Of a DNA stretch of 64,000 nt, positions 47,249-55,476 are shown piece after piece (within the stretch, counting starts at the first letter, position 1; the number at the start of each line of letters is the position of its first letter). The notes under the pieces are model-generated. The model made no database searches and was not told the origin of the DNA. It saw nothing but the letters and a program-made list of their open reading frames with translations. The position numbers and the translations under genes were made by a program. The stretch is from Microbacterium esteraromaticum (lineage in GTDB: Bacteria > Actinomycetota > Actinomycetes > Actinomycetales > Microbacteriaceae), in NCBI RefSeq assembly GCF_017303215.1, contig NZ_JAEMWU010000001.1, forward strand, positions 2,353,143 to 2,417,142, read 5' to 3'.

Positions 47249-47677
47249 ATGAGCATCGATGCTGCCGACCGAGCCGCCGTCGCCCACTTCGTCCGCGTCT
47301 GCGGGTCGGGGGTCGTGGCAACGGTCGGAGAGCAGGGTGAACCGCAGGCGGCGTATGTCGTGATGTATGCCGGCGATGATGCGGTGCTGGTGTTCGACGC
47401 GGCAGTCGACTCGCGCAAGGTTGCCAATATCGCGCGCGACCCGCGCATCGCCGTGGCCGTGACCGGTGCCGCTGTCACCGTGCAGCTCGAAGGCGAGGCC
47501 CGCGCAACGCAGGGTGCGGAGCGCGCCCGGCTCGGCGAGGAGTACTGCCGCCACTTCCCGAGTTCACGCGCTCTCGATGACGGATACGCGCTGTTCGCCG
47601 TGGACGTGCGCTGGGTGCGCGTGTATGACACCGGCAACCACCCGCCGCATGTGTCGGAGGCACGCTGGGGCTCTTGA
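47249..47677 (+). CDS. PPOX-fold flavin/F420-binding protein
   Basis: This is a 142-residue split-barrel protein of the pyridoxamine 5'-phosphate oxidase-like superfamily. Segments VVATVGEQGEPQAAYVVMY, FDAAVDSRKVANIARDPRIAVAV and VQLEGEARATQGAE are the FMN or F420 cofactor contacts of this group, and YALFAVDVRWVRVYD closes the barrel. These proteins reduce small substrates or act as flavin/heme-binding proteins; no substrate can be named. It sits between dnaE2 and a SulP transporter and has its own leaderless-type promoter. Confidence 0.82.
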   Translation: MSIDAADRAAVAHFVRVCGSGVVATVGEQGEPQAAYVVMYAGDDAVLVFDAAVDSRKVANIARDPRIAVAVTGAAVTVQLEGEARATQGAERARLGEEYCRHFPSSRALDDGYALFAVDVRWVRVYDTGNHPPHVSEARWGS

Positions 47678-47766
47678 GCCCGGTCGCCCCGTCGGTGTGA
47701 GGGGGCCGGTCGCACGCACGTGTTCGGGGGGGGTGTCCGAGCGCCTGCGTTAGGGTTGACGTTCAC

Positions 47767-47786
47767 GCCCGCATGATCTGGCGGGC
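47767..47786. other. Hairpin in the sulP leader region
   Basis: GCCCGC pairs with GCGGGC across an 8-nt loop, in the 216-bp gap before sulP. A TTGACG is just upstream (47756). It could end the PPOX transcript or shape the sulP leader; no T-tract follows beyond TT. Confidence 0.35.
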
Positions 47787-47893
47787 TTCATTCCGACCGA
47801 AGACCCCAGCGGGATCCTGTCGGGCGCGCGCAGAGCGCACACTCACTCTTCGATGTGTCACATCGGCCCCACCCCAGCCTGGAGGCACGCCTC

Positions 47894-49417
47894 ATGACGA
47901 CAGCTGCCACGACCGCCGACGACCGGAATCGGTATCGGCCCGAGCCCTCAGTACTCACCGCGCTGAAGACCCCGCGCATCCTCACGCGCGAAGTCCTCGC
48001 CGGTCTCGTCGTGGCGCTGGCGCTGATCCCCGAGGCGATCAGCTTCTCGATCATCGCCGGAGTCGACCCCAAGGTGGGCTTGTTCTCGTCGTTCATCATG
48101 GCTGTGACGATCGCGTTCGTCGGCGGACGCCCCGCGATGATCACCGCCGCGACGGGCGCGATCGCGCTCGTCGTCGCGCCACTCACCCGCGAGTACGGCA
48201 TGGACTATCTCATCGCCACCGTGCTGCTCGCCGGGGTGTTGCAGATCGTGCTCGCCGTGCTCGGGGTCGCGAAGCTGATGCGATTCATCCCGCGCAGCGT
48301 CATGGTGGGATTCGTCAACGCTCTGGCGATCCTCATCTTCACCGCGCAGCTGCCGCATCTGATCGACGTGCCGTGGCTGGTGTACCCGCTCGTCGCGGTG
48401 GGCCTGCTGATCATGGTGTTCATGCCCAAGCTCACCAAGGTGGTCCCCGCCCCGTTGGTGTCGATCGTCATCGTCACCGCCGCCGTGCTCGTCTTCGCGA
48501 TCAGCGTGCCCCGGGTCGGCGACGAGGGCGAGTTGCCGCGTAGCCTTCCCGAGCTGTTCATCCCGAACGTGCCATTCACCTTCGAGACCCTGTCGATCAT
48601 CGCTCCCTACGCTCTCGCGATGGCGCTGGTCGGTCTGATGGAATCCCTGATGACCGCAAAGCTCGTCGACGACGTCACCGACACGCACTCGAACAAGACT
48701 CGGGAGTCCTGGGGCCAGGGCGTCGCAAACCTCGCATCGGGGATGTTCGGCGGCATGGGTGGCTGCGCCATGATCGGGCAGACCATGATCAACGTCAAGG
48801 CCTCGGGTGCTCGCACGCGCATTTCGACGTTCCTGGCGGGGGTGTTCCTGCTGATCCTCATCGTGGTGCTCGGCGACGTGGTCGCGATCATCCCGATGGC
48901 GGCGTTGGTCGCCGTGATGATCATGGTGTCGGTCGGTACCTTCGACTGGCACTCGATCAGGCCGTCGACGTTGAAGAAGCTGCCGAAGAGTGAGACGGCC
49001 GTCATGGTCATCACCGTCGCGGTGGTGGTCGCTACGCACAACCTCGCCATCGGTGTCGTGGTCGGAGTGTTCGTCGCCAGCGTCATGTTCGTTCGCCGCG
49101 TTGCGCACCTTGTCGACGTCAAGCGCGAGGTCGTCGACCATGACGGCACTCAGGTCGCGCACTACACCGTGGAGGGGCAGCTCCTGTTCGCCTCGAGCAA
49201 CGACCTGACGACGATGTTCGAGTACGCGGCCGATCCCGAGCGCGTGGTGGTCGACTTCTCGAAGTCCCATGTCTGGGACGCATCGACCGTCGCGGCGCTC
49301 GACGCCATCGAGACGAAGTACGAGCAGCACGGGAAGAGTGTCGAGTTCGTCGGCATGAACGATTTCACGAGTGCGTTCCATGCTCGGCTGACGCGAGGCC
49401 TCGGCGACGGCATCTGA
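47894..49417 (+). CDS. SulP/SLC26-family anion transporter with STAS domain
   Basis: This is a 507-residue membrane transporter of sulfate, bicarbonate or dicarboxylate type. About 11-12 helices are seen, starting with [21 protein letters not shown], and the sequences [47 protein letters not shown] and [16 protein letters not shown] are typical. The C-terminal 100 residues form a STAS domain ([40 protein letters not shown]). The ATG at 47894 has a GGAGG site 8 nt upstream. There is no carbonic anhydrase next to it, so the substrate is not fixed. Confidence 0.92.
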   Translation: MTTAATTADDRNRYRPEPSVLTALKTPRILTREVLAGLVVALALIPEAISFSIIAGVDPKVGLFSSFIMAVTIAFVGGRPAMITAATGAIALVVAPLTREYGMDYLIATVLLAGVLQIVLAVLGVAKLMRFIPRSVMVGFVNALAILIFTAQLPHLIDVPWLVYPLVAVGLLIMVFMPKLTKVVPAPLVSIVIVTAAVLVFAISVPRVGDEGELPRSLPELFIPNVPFTFETLSIIAPYALAMALVGLMESLMTAKLVDDVTDTHSNKTRESWGQGVANLASGMFGGMGGCAMIGQTMINVKASGARTRISTFLAGVFLLILIVVLGDVVAIIPMAALVAVMIMVSVGTFDWHSIRPSTLKKLPKSETAVMVITVAVVVATHNLAIGVVVGVFVASVMFVRRVAHLVDVKREVVDHDGTQVAHYTVEGQLLFASSNDLTTMFEYAADPERVVVDFSKSHVWDASTVAALDAIETKYEQHGKSVEFVGMNDFTSAFHARLTRGLGDGI

Positions 49418-49430
49418 CGCTACTACGGCG

Positions 49431-49436
49431 TACGAT
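49431..49436 (+). promoter_or_regulatory. -10 element of a leaderless promoter (oxidoreductase)
   Basis: TACGAT lies 6 nt before the GTG at 49443, with no ribosome binding site in between. Confidence 0.45.
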
Positions 49437-49442
49437 GGCGGC

Positions 49443-50189
49443 GTGCAGACGGGCTCGGGCGGGCAGAGTGGCGGGCAATGCGCCGGGCAGCGCGATGCGC
49501 GCCCGATCGCTGCGCTCGGGATCCTCGGCGCGGGGCGCCTCGGTTCGGTACTGGCCAGGTTGGCGGCATCCGCCGGGTACCGGGTGCGGGTGGCGACCTC
49601 ACGCGATCCCGCGCTGATCGCGGCGGCGATGTCGGCCGTCGGCGCGGAGGCGACGACGCCGGCGTCGGTGATCGCCGAGTCGGATGCTGTCGTGCTGGCG
49701 CTCCCCCTCGGTCGCCTTCCGCAGGTGCCCGCGGATGAGCTGCACGGGATGCTGGTGATCGACGCCATGAACTACTGGTGGGCGACCGATGGCATCCGTC
49801 CTGATCTTGAGGATCCGCGCTCGTCGACGAGCGAGCTGGTGCAGCGGCATCTGCCAGGTGCACGCGTAGTGAAGGCGCTGGGGCACATGGGGTATCAGGA
49901 TCTCGAAGACGAGGCGCGCCCGGCGGGAGCGCCGGGGCGCAAGGCCATCGCGATCGCGGGCGACGATGAAGCCGATCTCGCCGTCGTCTCGACGCTGGTC
50001 GACCGGTTGGGTTTCGATCCGGTGGTCGCGGGGCCACTGGCATCCGGTATCGCGCTCGAACCGGGCGCCGAAGCGTTTGGCGCCGATGTCGGTGCCGAGG
50101 AGTTGCGCGCGATGCTCGACCGCTTCCCGACGTCGCAGCGCGGCATCGTCGTGGCGCGGGCACGCGGTGGCCGGCTGTTCGGCGAATGA
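49443..50189 (+). CDS. NADPH-dependent F420 reductase-like Rossmann oxidoreductase
   Basis: This 248-residue protein has the NAD(P)-binding motif ALGILGAGRLGSVLARLAA at about residues 24-42 and the family features VVLALPLGRL, LVIDAMNYWW, VVKALGHMGYQDLEDEARP and IAIAGDDEADLAVVSTLVDRLG. These match the NADP:F420 oxidoreductase/6PGDH-like group (COG2085). A 20-residue Gly/Gln-rich leader before the fold is poorly conserved; a start nearer the Rossmann motif is possible. Adjacent PPOX gene may use the same cofactor, which is only an inference. Confidence 0.8.
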   Translation: MQTGSGGQSGGQCAGQRDARPIAALGILGAGRLGSVLARLAASAGYRVRVATSRDPALIAAAMSAVGAEATTPASVIAESDAVVLALPLGRLPQVPADELHGMLVIDAMNYWWATDGIRPDLEDPRSSTSELVQRHLPGARVVKALGHMGYQDLEDEARPAGAPGRKAIAIAGDDEADLAVVSTLVDRLGFDPVVAGPLASGIALEPGAEAFGADVGAEELRAMLDRFPTSQRGIVVARARGGRLFGE

Positions 50190-50222
50190 GCGCGGCGGGT
50201 TCTCCCGCGTCAGATGCAGAAC

Positions 50223-50260
50223 GGGCGTCCAGCCCGGGCCGTAGCCCGGACTGAACGCCC
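50223..50260. terminator. Long hairpin terminator (oxidoreductase / cspA)
   Basis: A near-perfect stem runs from GGGCGT (50223) to ACGCCC (50260) with a 4-nt CGTA loop and two single-base mismatches, between convergent genes. There is no T-tract. Confidence 0.65.
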
Positions 50261-50273
50261 GCATCAGGTCAGG

Positions 50274-50477
50274 TCAGATGACCTGGATGTTCGCTGCCTG
50301 CATGCCCTTCGGGCCACGCTCGGGGTCGAACGAGACCTTCTGGTTCTCTTCGAGGCTGCGGTAGCCGCTGCTGTTGATCGCGCTGAAGTGCGCGAACAGG
50401 TCGTCCGAGCCGTCGTCGGGTGCGATGAACCCGAAGCCCTTGTCGGCGTTGAACCATTTGACGGTGCCAGTGGCCAT
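50274..50477 (-). CDS. cspA: Cold-shock protein (CspA family)
   Basis: This is a 67-residue OB-fold RNA chaperone. The RNP1 motif GFGFI ([16 protein letters not shown]) and RNP2 region LFAHFSAI are intact, and it ends [20 protein letters not shown], normal for actinobacterial Csp. The ATG at 50477 lies next to a purine-rich site; the open frame upstream is not supported. The gap of 241 bp upstream is non-coding and, as for many cold-shock genes, could give a long structured 5' leader. Confidence 0.95.
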   Translation of the reverse strand: MATGTVKWFNADKGFGFIAPDDGSDDLFAHFSAINSSGYRSLEENQKVSFDPERGPKGMQAANIQVI

Positions 50478-50677
50478 GACGTCATTCCTTCGTTGTCTGG
50501 ACCATGGTGGTGATCCGTGTTGCCGCGGCGACGGCGCCGCCGCGGGGTCTGGTGAGAGCCGCAGGTGTGCGCGTGTGCCGCGATGCCTTGGGCGAGAAGA
50601 TAGTGAACCAATCTCAGGAAGCTGGCCCGGAGAGGACGCCGGCAGAAACACAACTTCACTGACTTGCTCTTGACAGT

Positions 50678-50708
50678 ACCCGACTGGCCCGTGATGCACC
50701 AGCCGGGT
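50678..50708 (-). terminator. Candidate terminator of the LytTR operon
   Basis: ACCCGACTGG (50678-50687) pairs with CCAGCCGGGT (50699-50708) with one mismatch and an 11-nt loop, 11 bp past the stop of the DUF3021-like gene. Confidence 0.45.
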
Positions 50709-50718
50709 GAGTGATGAC

Positions 50719-51153
50719 TCAGCGGTTGGTGTCGGCCGTCTCGTCGTCGAGTCCGGCCTGGTAGGCCGCGAGGCGCCGTTGCGCGCGGCGGTACATCTGG
50801 TAGTCGACGAGGTTCCCGATGCCGACGATGGTGACGACGATCAGGGGGATCGCCCACAGGTGGTAGCCGACGACGCCGGGGCTGATCGTGATTAGTGCGG
50901 CGGTGACGATGGCCGAGATCGTGATCGCGATGGCGGCGCTGATGACGAAGTAGGTTGCCGTGCGGGCGATGCGTGTCGGCAGCAGCGAGGTGAGCCATTC
51001 GGTGGCGGCACCGATGGCGAGGCCGATGATGCCGCAGAGCAGCACGGTGACCACGCGTTCGAGCGGGGTGGCGCCGGCCGAGCCGATGACGGCGAGCACG
51101 GTGCCGATGATGAGGCCGAGAAGGCCCGACTTGGCGATCGCGGAAACGTCCAT
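50719..51153 (-). CDS. DUF3021-family membrane protein
   Basis: This 144-residue protein has four hydrophobic helices ([80 protein letters not shown]) and a polar C-terminal tail. DUF3021 proteins are encoded next to LytTR regulators and are thought to inhibit them at the membrane. It starts 15 bp after the LytTR stop, the standard order in that pair. Assignment is by topology and context. Confidence 0.82.
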   Translation of the reverse strand: MDVSAIAKSGLLGLIIGTVLAVIGSAGATPLERVVTVLLCGIIGLAIGAATEWLTSLLPTRIARTATYFVISAAIAITISAIVTAALITISPGVVGYHLWAIPLIVVTIVGIGNLVDYQMYRRAQRRLAAYQAGLDDETADTNR

Positions 51154-51168
51154 ATGTCTGCTCCGTTC

Positions 51169-51726
51169 TCAGATTCCGAGCCTGGCGCGCAGGTGTTTGG
51201 CGTACATCTTCGAGACCTCCACGTCGTTGCCACCGGTCATGCGCAGCACGTAGCGGGAGTTGAACCACGGCACGATCTCTCGCACGTGGCTGAGGTTCGC
51301 GAGTTGCGATCGGTTGGCGCGCACGAATCCGAGCGGCCCCCAGGCCGTTTCGATCTGCTGCAGGGTGCCGCGCATGCGCGCGGTTCCCGAGGCGGTCACC
51401 GCGATCGCGCCGTCGTCGGCGGCTTCGATGACGAGCACGTCGCGGGCGACGAGCACGACGAACGCGTCGTCGCGCTGGCCGATCATCGTGCGCGGAGTCT
51501 GTGCGGAACCGCGGATGCCCGAGGCGAGCATCCGGACGACCTGCACGTAGTCGAGCGCGTCGAAGACGATCGCGGGTGCGTGGTCGGGCGCGGTGTGTCC
51601 GCGTTCGACGAGCACCCACCGGGAGTCGGTGGTGGTCTCTGCACTCGTACCGGTGGGGATGCCGGCGGCGGCGAGTTCACGTTCGATGCGGGGTCGGAGG
51701 GCATCCGAGCAGACGATCTCGATCAT
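51169..51726 (-). CDS. LytTR-family transcriptional regulator
   Basis: This is a 185-residue DNA-binding protein with a C-terminal LytTR domain (about residues 85-185): LVIEAADDGAIAVTASGTARM, ETAWGPLGFVRANRSQLANL and EIVPWFNSRYVLRMTGGNDVEVSKMY have the LytTR signatures (FxRxHRS-like and VSRxY-like). The N-terminal 80 residues are not a standard receiver domain, so this is not a classic response regulator; a membrane partner such as the DUF3021-like protein may control it. It sits in an operon after a serine hydrolase gene (27-bp gap) and before the DUF3021-like gene. Confidence 0.85.
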   Translation of the reverse strand: MIEIVCSDALRPRIERELAAAGIPTGTSAETTTDSRWVLVERGHTAPDHAPAIVFDALDYVQVVRMLASGIRGSAQTPRTMIGQRDDAFVVLVARDVLVIEAADDGAIAVTASGTARMRGTLQQIETAWGPLGFVRANRSQLANLSHVREIVPWFNSRYVLRMTGGNDVEVSKMYAKHLRARLGI

Positions 51727-51753
51727 CGTCCTCCCCCTTCGATCGCGGTCGAT

Positions 51754-52935
51754 TCACGCGGCGATGCGTTCGACGAGCAGGCGCAGTTGGATGAGTTCCT
51801 CGATGGCCTTCAGTGCGAAGTCTAGTGATCCGTAGTTGGCGACGTAGATGCGGTCGTTCTCGGGGTCGTAGAGGGCGTAGGTGCCGGTGGAGCCGACGGC
51901 GCCGTGCATGTCGGTCATCGAGAACAGCATCGGCGAGAGTTCTGCGAAGCGGAACTGCATGATGCCGAGTCCGTAGTGGATGCCAGTGTCGTACTGCCCG
52001 GTGAACGTGGTCAGCTCGGCGAGCATCTCGGGCGAGAACAGCTCGGCCGAGGTGAAGGCGCGGGTGAAGGTCACGAGGTCGGAGAGGGTGGTGACGACTC
52101 CTCCGCCGGCCCAGTCGACCGACAGCGCGGCGCGGTCGCTGAGGTCGACGCCGCGCACGGTCAGCGGCAGGATGTCGGTGCCGGGTCCGTGGTCGGTGAG
52201 CAGGTGGCTGTCGCGCATGCCGAGGGGCGCGAAGATGCGCTCGTGCAGTACGTCGGCGTAGAGCTGCTGTTCGATGCGTTCGAGTGCCAGGCCGAGCAGG
52301 ATGTACCCGGTGTCGGAGTACGCGAACTCCTCGCCGGGGGCGGCGACCGGGGTCTGGTTCTCACGCGAGAACGCGAGCAGGTCTTCCGGAGTGAATGCCC
52401 GGTCGGGGTCGTCGGTGACGATGTCGATCATCGACGGCCCGCGCAGCACGGGCCCTTCGAAGTAGTCGGCGATGCCGGAGGTGTGGCCGAGCAGGTGGCG
52501 GAATGTCACCTCACCGCTGTGGTCGGTGCCGTCGATGGTGAACAATCCGTCGAGGATCTCAGCGTCGAGGTGTTCAGAGATCGGGTCGTCGAGGGTGATG
52601 CGCCCTTCATCGACGAGTTGCGCGTAGACGGCGGCGAGCATTGTCTTTCCCACGCTCGCCGCGTGGAACGGGCTGTCGGTCGTCGCGGGCTTCGTCGAGG
52701 ACGTACCTGCCGCGTACTCGTGCAGTTCGCCGGTGGGTCCGTCGTAGGCCGCGAACAGCGCCGCCGAGACGGTGTCGTTCTTCGTCACGGTGTCTACGAG
52801 TCGTTCGTTGATGGCAGCATCCGCCTCGGACTGCGACAGGGGCCTGTTCGCATACGCGAGCACTCCCCCGCCTGCGACGACCACCGCGGCCACCGACGCC
52901 GCGACCCAGATCGCGATCTTCACTCCTGTACGCAT
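51754..52935 (-). CDS. Beta-lactamase-family serine hydrolase
   Basis: This 393-residue protein is predicted to be exported. It has an N-terminal membrane/signal segment (IAIWVAASVAAVVVAGGGVLAYA) and a class C/PBP-like domain with Ser94-Val-Gly-Lys97 (HAASVGKTM) and a YSDTGY (Tyr-Ser-Asp) motif. The family covers esterases, DD-peptidases and beta-lactamases, and no specific substrate can be named. The ATG at 52935 is preferred: an AAGGA site lies 6 nt upstream, while the earlier Met has no spacing. It heads an operon with LytTR and DUF3021-like genes; 21-bp direct repeats lie 74 bp upstream. Confidence 0.85.
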   Translation of the reverse strand: MRTGVKIAIWVAASVAAVVVAGGGVLAYANRPLSQSEADAAINERLVDTVTKNDTVSAALFAAYDGPTGELHEYAAGTSSTKPATTDSPFHAASVGKTMLAAVYAQLVDEGRITLDDPISEHLDAEILDGLFTIDGTDHSGEVTFRHLLGHTSGIADYFEGPVLRGPSMIDIVTDDPDRAFTPEDLLAFSRENQTPVAAPGEEFAYSDTGYILLGLALERIEQQLYADVLHERIFAPLGMRDSHLLTDHGPGTDILPLTVRGVDLSDRAALSVDWAGGGVVTTLSDLVTFTRAFTSAELFSPEMLAELTTFTGQYDTGIHYGLGIMQFRFAELSPMLFSMTDMHGAVGSTGTYALYDPENDRIYVANYGSLDFALKAIEELIQLRLLVERIAA

Positions 52936-53008
52936 GTGCATTCCTTCCGCCGTTCTCGGTCGATTCGACGGTAGGAAGAGCGGATGCCGCAGCGATACGG
53001 CGGCCGGC

Positions 53009-53050
53009 TGAGTGGTCGGCGAGCGAGGGTGAGTGGTCGGTGAGAGGGGG
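53009..53050. promoter_or_regulatory. Tandem 21-bp direct repeats, candidate LytTR site
   Basis: Two adjacent 21-bp units (53009-53029 and 53030-53050) both begin TGAGTGGTCGG. They lie 74-115 bp upstream of the serine hydrolase start, in the divergent gap with a VOC gene. LytTR proteins bind direct repeats at about 21-bp spacing, one face of the helix, and the regulator is encoded in the same operon. A third TGAGTGGTCG is at 53467. Confidence 0.55.
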
Positions 53051-53087
53051 TGAGACTCTTGGCCTGTTGGGGCTCAGTACCGGGTGG

Positions 53088-53093
53088 TAGCGT
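53088..53093 (+). promoter_or_regulatory. -10 element of a leaderless promoter (VOC gene)
   Basis: TAGCGT lies 7 nt before the ATG at 53101, with no ribosome binding site between. Confidence 0.42.
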
Positions 53094-53100
53094 CGGCGGC

Positions 53101-53469
53101 ATGGACCTCGGCGCGTTCTCGGTGAGCCTGGCGGTATCGAATCTCAAGGACTCGAGGGAGTTCTACGAGCGGCTCGGGTTTGCTGTCGTCGGCGGTGATG
53201 CCGACCAGGGATGGCTCATTCTGCGCAACGGCGACACGACGCTGGGCCTGTTTCACGGGATGTTCGACAGCAACATCCTCACGTTCAATCCCGGCTGGGA
53301 TCAGGCCGGTCAAGAGCCGCCGTCCTTCACCGATGTGCGCGAGATTCAAGCCGCGCTCAAGGCGGACGGAGCCGCGCTGGTGAGCGAAGTCGAGGGCGAA
53401 GCCGGGCCGGGGAGCTTCGTGATCACCGACCCAGACGGCAATGTCGTGCTCTTCGACCAGCACCGCTGA
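53101..53469 (+). CDS. VOC (glyoxalase/bleomycin-resistance-like) family protein
   Basis: This 122-residue protein has the vicinal-oxygen-chelate fold: AFSVSLAVSNLKDSREFYERLGF (betaalpha unit 1), GWLILRNGDTTLGLFHGMF and the second half with VITDPDGNVVLFDQ, where the last acidic residues can bind metal. Such proteins act on or bind small molecules; a substrate is not evident. The start ATG at 53101 is preferred over an upstream in-frame Met because of the -10 box placed for a leaderless transcript. Confidence 0.8.
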   Translation: MDLGAFSVSLAVSNLKDSREFYERLGFAVVGGDADQGWLILRNGDTTLGLFHGMFDSNILTFNPGWDQAGQEPPSFTDVREIQAALKADGAALVSEVEGEAGPGSFVITDPDGNVVLFDQHR

Positions 53470-53563
53470 GTGGTCGCGGTTCAGCGGCTGCGGCCTTGGC
53501 GCGCCGCGGGAACGAGCGGGTATCCGTCGTCCATTCGCAGATCGGTTGTTCAGCGCAGCCCCG

Positions 53564-53569
53564 TAGTCT
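53564..53569 (+). promoter_or_regulatory. -10 element of a leaderless promoter (lipoprotein)
   Basis: TAGTCT lies 7 nt before the ATG at 53577, with no ribosome binding site between. Confidence 0.4.
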
Positions 53570-53576
53570 CGCGCCC

Positions 53577-53987
53577 ATGGTGATCCGTCTGCTCCTTCCG
53601 ATCGCGATGTTGAGTGTCGGCACGGTTGTGCTCGGTGGGTGCAGCCTGTTGCGTGGTGCACCCGACCGCGAAGACCTTGTCACGACGTCGTACGGCGAGT
53701 GCACTGCTCAGTGGTGGCTCGATCCGGTTGGGGGCGACGTTCCTGTTGAGGCAACGCAGATCGCCGCAGCGGCACTCGAAGATGCAGCCGCAACACCAGC
53801 GAGCCGAGCAGAATGGCAGGCTGTGCTCGTCGACACGCAATCAGAGGGCGCCGAGATTCCCGAGGATCGCCTAGAAGCGCAAGCGCACATTGAGGTCGTC
53901 CGAGAACATGTTCGCGATGAGCTTGAGGCCGGTGGATACCCCGACGAAAACCGTGTCATCGAAGTCTGGTCTGAGCTTCGTTGCTGA
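53577..53987 (+). CDS. Small putative lipoprotein
   Basis: This 136-residue protein has a short signal (MVIRLLLPIAMLSVGTVVLG) with a lipobox ending GGC at Cys22, so it is predicted to be a membrane-anchored lipoprotein. The mature part is acidic and helical (ATQIAAAALEDAAATPASRA; EDRLEAQAHIEVVREHVRDE) with two more cysteines (GECTAQWW and the C-terminal LRC). No known family is recognised. It is the last gene before the island boundary. Confidence 0.68.
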   Translation: MVIRLLLPIAMLSVGTVVLGGCSLLRGAPDREDLVTTSYGECTAQWWLDPVGGDVPVEATQIAAAALEDAAATPASRAEWQAVLVDTQSEGAEIPEDRLEAQAHIEVVREHVRDELEAGGYPDENRVIEVWSELRC

Positions 53988-54074
53988 TCGCGTGCGACTC
54001 TGCTTCCGATAGCGAGACGGCTGCGCGCGGAGCCTATCGCCGCTGGCGGGGCCCGCTTTGCGAGAGCGAGTGCA

Positions 54075-54120
54075 CGTACGTCCGACAAGAATTGAACCTG
54101 CGACCCCTTGGCGTATCCAA
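54075..54120 (-). other. 3' tRNA gene fragment, candidate attachment site
   Basis: On the minus strand, GGGGTCGCAGGTTCAATTC followed by TTGTCGGACG has the variable-loop and T-arm pattern (GGTTCAATTC) of a tRNA 3' end. The 5' half (D arm, anticodon arm) is not found upstream. Partial tRNA 3' ends are common relics of integration by tyrosine recombinases. It lies where core genes give way to lower-GC accessory genes. Confidence 0.45.
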
Positions 54121-54207
54121 TTGTGTGCATGACCGCAGTTTCGCGGGTTCTCAGAGCCAGGAACGTCCACGGCATGGACGAAAGTGTTTCCCAAAGTGCT
54201 TACAGAC

Positions 54208-55452
54208 TCACCACGCCGTTCTACTTACCCTCACCGTCCGCTCAGCTCGGTATCGCTTCACAGTCTTCGGGTCGATAAGGAAGACAGGCTCTTCGTCGTC
54301 GAACGTTCTTTTCCACAGCTCCGACACCTCGGGGGCGGGCTCAGTCGTGGAACGCATGGGCGTGTCAGGGCCGAAGAACAGCACGACGTTCTTACCGCCA
54401 GGCGCGACTTGCGACTCCCACGCAATGCCATCGAACTGAACTCCGGTACCCCACCGCAGGAACTCGGTGACCACTTGGGTGGGTGCATAGTCCACTGGAT
54501 GCTTATCATCCAGAATGACGGGCTGAGTAATGGCGTCACGGAACAGGTCGAAGAAGGCGATGAAGACGTACGACGCACGAGCGGTCTCATCGAAAATGCT
54601 GGGACGAACCGGCACGCGAGTGAGGTCGAAAATCTGCATCGGCCGCTGTAAGACATATTCACCCACTACGGCCTCGCTGTACGGACTGTGGGCCACGACT
54701 TCGGCGCAAGCAGTCTCTGCGTCCGTGGCTGTGTAGAAGAGCGAAATCCCCTGAGCATTCATGCGCCCCGCCGATGCACTGCCAGCGGGCGCAGGCCCAA
54801 GCTCTGCCGCAGGGTTCTGCATGACCTTCTTCTGAAGCGCCCAGGAATCCCGCTCGATGCGCGCACGGTAGACCTGAGTTCCCTTCGGCAACGTCTTCAT
54901 CAAGCCCGTCTCGTCCCGGACGAAGCCGGAAAGCGCCGAGAGGAAGGAGTACAACCGCTCAGGTGGTGTCATCCCGGTCTTGCTCCCCTTGACACGCGGC
55001 AGAACCAGACGGGCCTCATGCTTCACTGTCTTCGCGAAGCTCTCCCATCCGAATTCGACGTAGGACATGGTGTCCTGCTCGACCCAGTACTCGGGTTCGC
55101 TGATGAGTCCTGCGACCTCTGCCGCGACCTCGTCCAGCATTGCATCAGGGACCACGCCGTCAATCAGGTTGTATACAACGGTCAGCGTGTCCAGTTCTTC
55201 AGCGAGAATCTCCCCCTCCACAACGGGCGCGTTGTTCACGTCCTCGTAGAAGTCGCCCGCCACCTCGTAGATGACTTCGGTGAGGTGCTCCAGGTTCACC
55301 GCGAAAGGGGATGTGCCCTCGGGTGATGTCCGTCCGCAGAACGCACACTCTCGCTCATCCGCTTTCTCGCTGACCCTCCTCGACAAGTGCGCGTCGTCGA
55401 TGTGGTCAAGGCACAGCGCCTTGTCCGTCCAGCCGATGATGGGGAACTCCAT
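54208..55452 (-). CDS. RES-domain protein with HEPN/zinc-knuckle N-terminus
   Basis: This 414-residue protein has an N-terminal domain of about 180 residues beginning with a zinc-knuckle-like Cys14/His17/Cys36/Cys39 set (CLDH and CAFC) and helical HEPN-like segments (LTEVIYEVAGDF; AMLDEVAAEVAGLISEPEYW). This fits the HEPN/RES N-terminal domain 1 family. The C-terminal RES domain has YRARIERD (about 195), SLFYTATDAETACAEV, QIFDLTRV and PTQVVTEFLRW, GVQFDGIAW. RES proteins of toxin-antitoxin and defence systems degrade NAD+. It ends the six-gene operon, 24 bp after the HEPN gene. A GTG two codons upstream is an alternative start. Confidence 0.75.
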   Translation of the reverse strand: MEFPIIGWTDKALCLDHIDDAHLSRRVSEKADERECAFCGRTSPEGTSPFAVNLEHLTEVIYEVAGDFYEDVNNAPVVEGEILAEELDTLTVVYNLIDGVVPDAMLDEVAAEVAGLISEPEYWVEQDTMSYVEFGWESFAKTVKHEARLVLPRVKGSKTGMTPPERLYSFLSALSGFVRDETGLMKTLPKGTQVYRARIERDSWALQKKVMQNPAAELGPAPAGSASAGRMNAQGISLFYTATDAETACAEVVAHSPYSEAVVGEYVLQRPMQIFDLTRVPVRPSIFDETARASYVFIAFFDLFRDAITQPVILDDKHPVDYAPTQVVTEFLRWGTGVQFDGIAWESQVAPGGKNVVLFFGPDTPMRSTTEPAPEVSELWKRTFDDEEPVFLIDPKTVKRYRAERTVRVSRTAW

Positions 55453-55476
55453 GTGCACATCATGGCATCGCCGCCC

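Noticed and set aside
47678..47893. Riboswitch upstream of sulP
   Set aside because: Only a simple 6-bp hairpin and a -35-like TTGACG were seen; no known riboswitch core could be recognised.
47948..49768. Minus-strand open frame of 606 codons across the SulP transporter
   Set aside because: Its His/Asp/Glu/Arg-rich repeats are the reverse complement of the transporter's hydrophobic helices.
54075..54160. A complete tRNA gene at the island edge
   Set aside because: Only the T-arm and variable-loop part can be read; no D arm, anticodon arm or paired acceptor stem was found upstream, so it is listed as a fragment.
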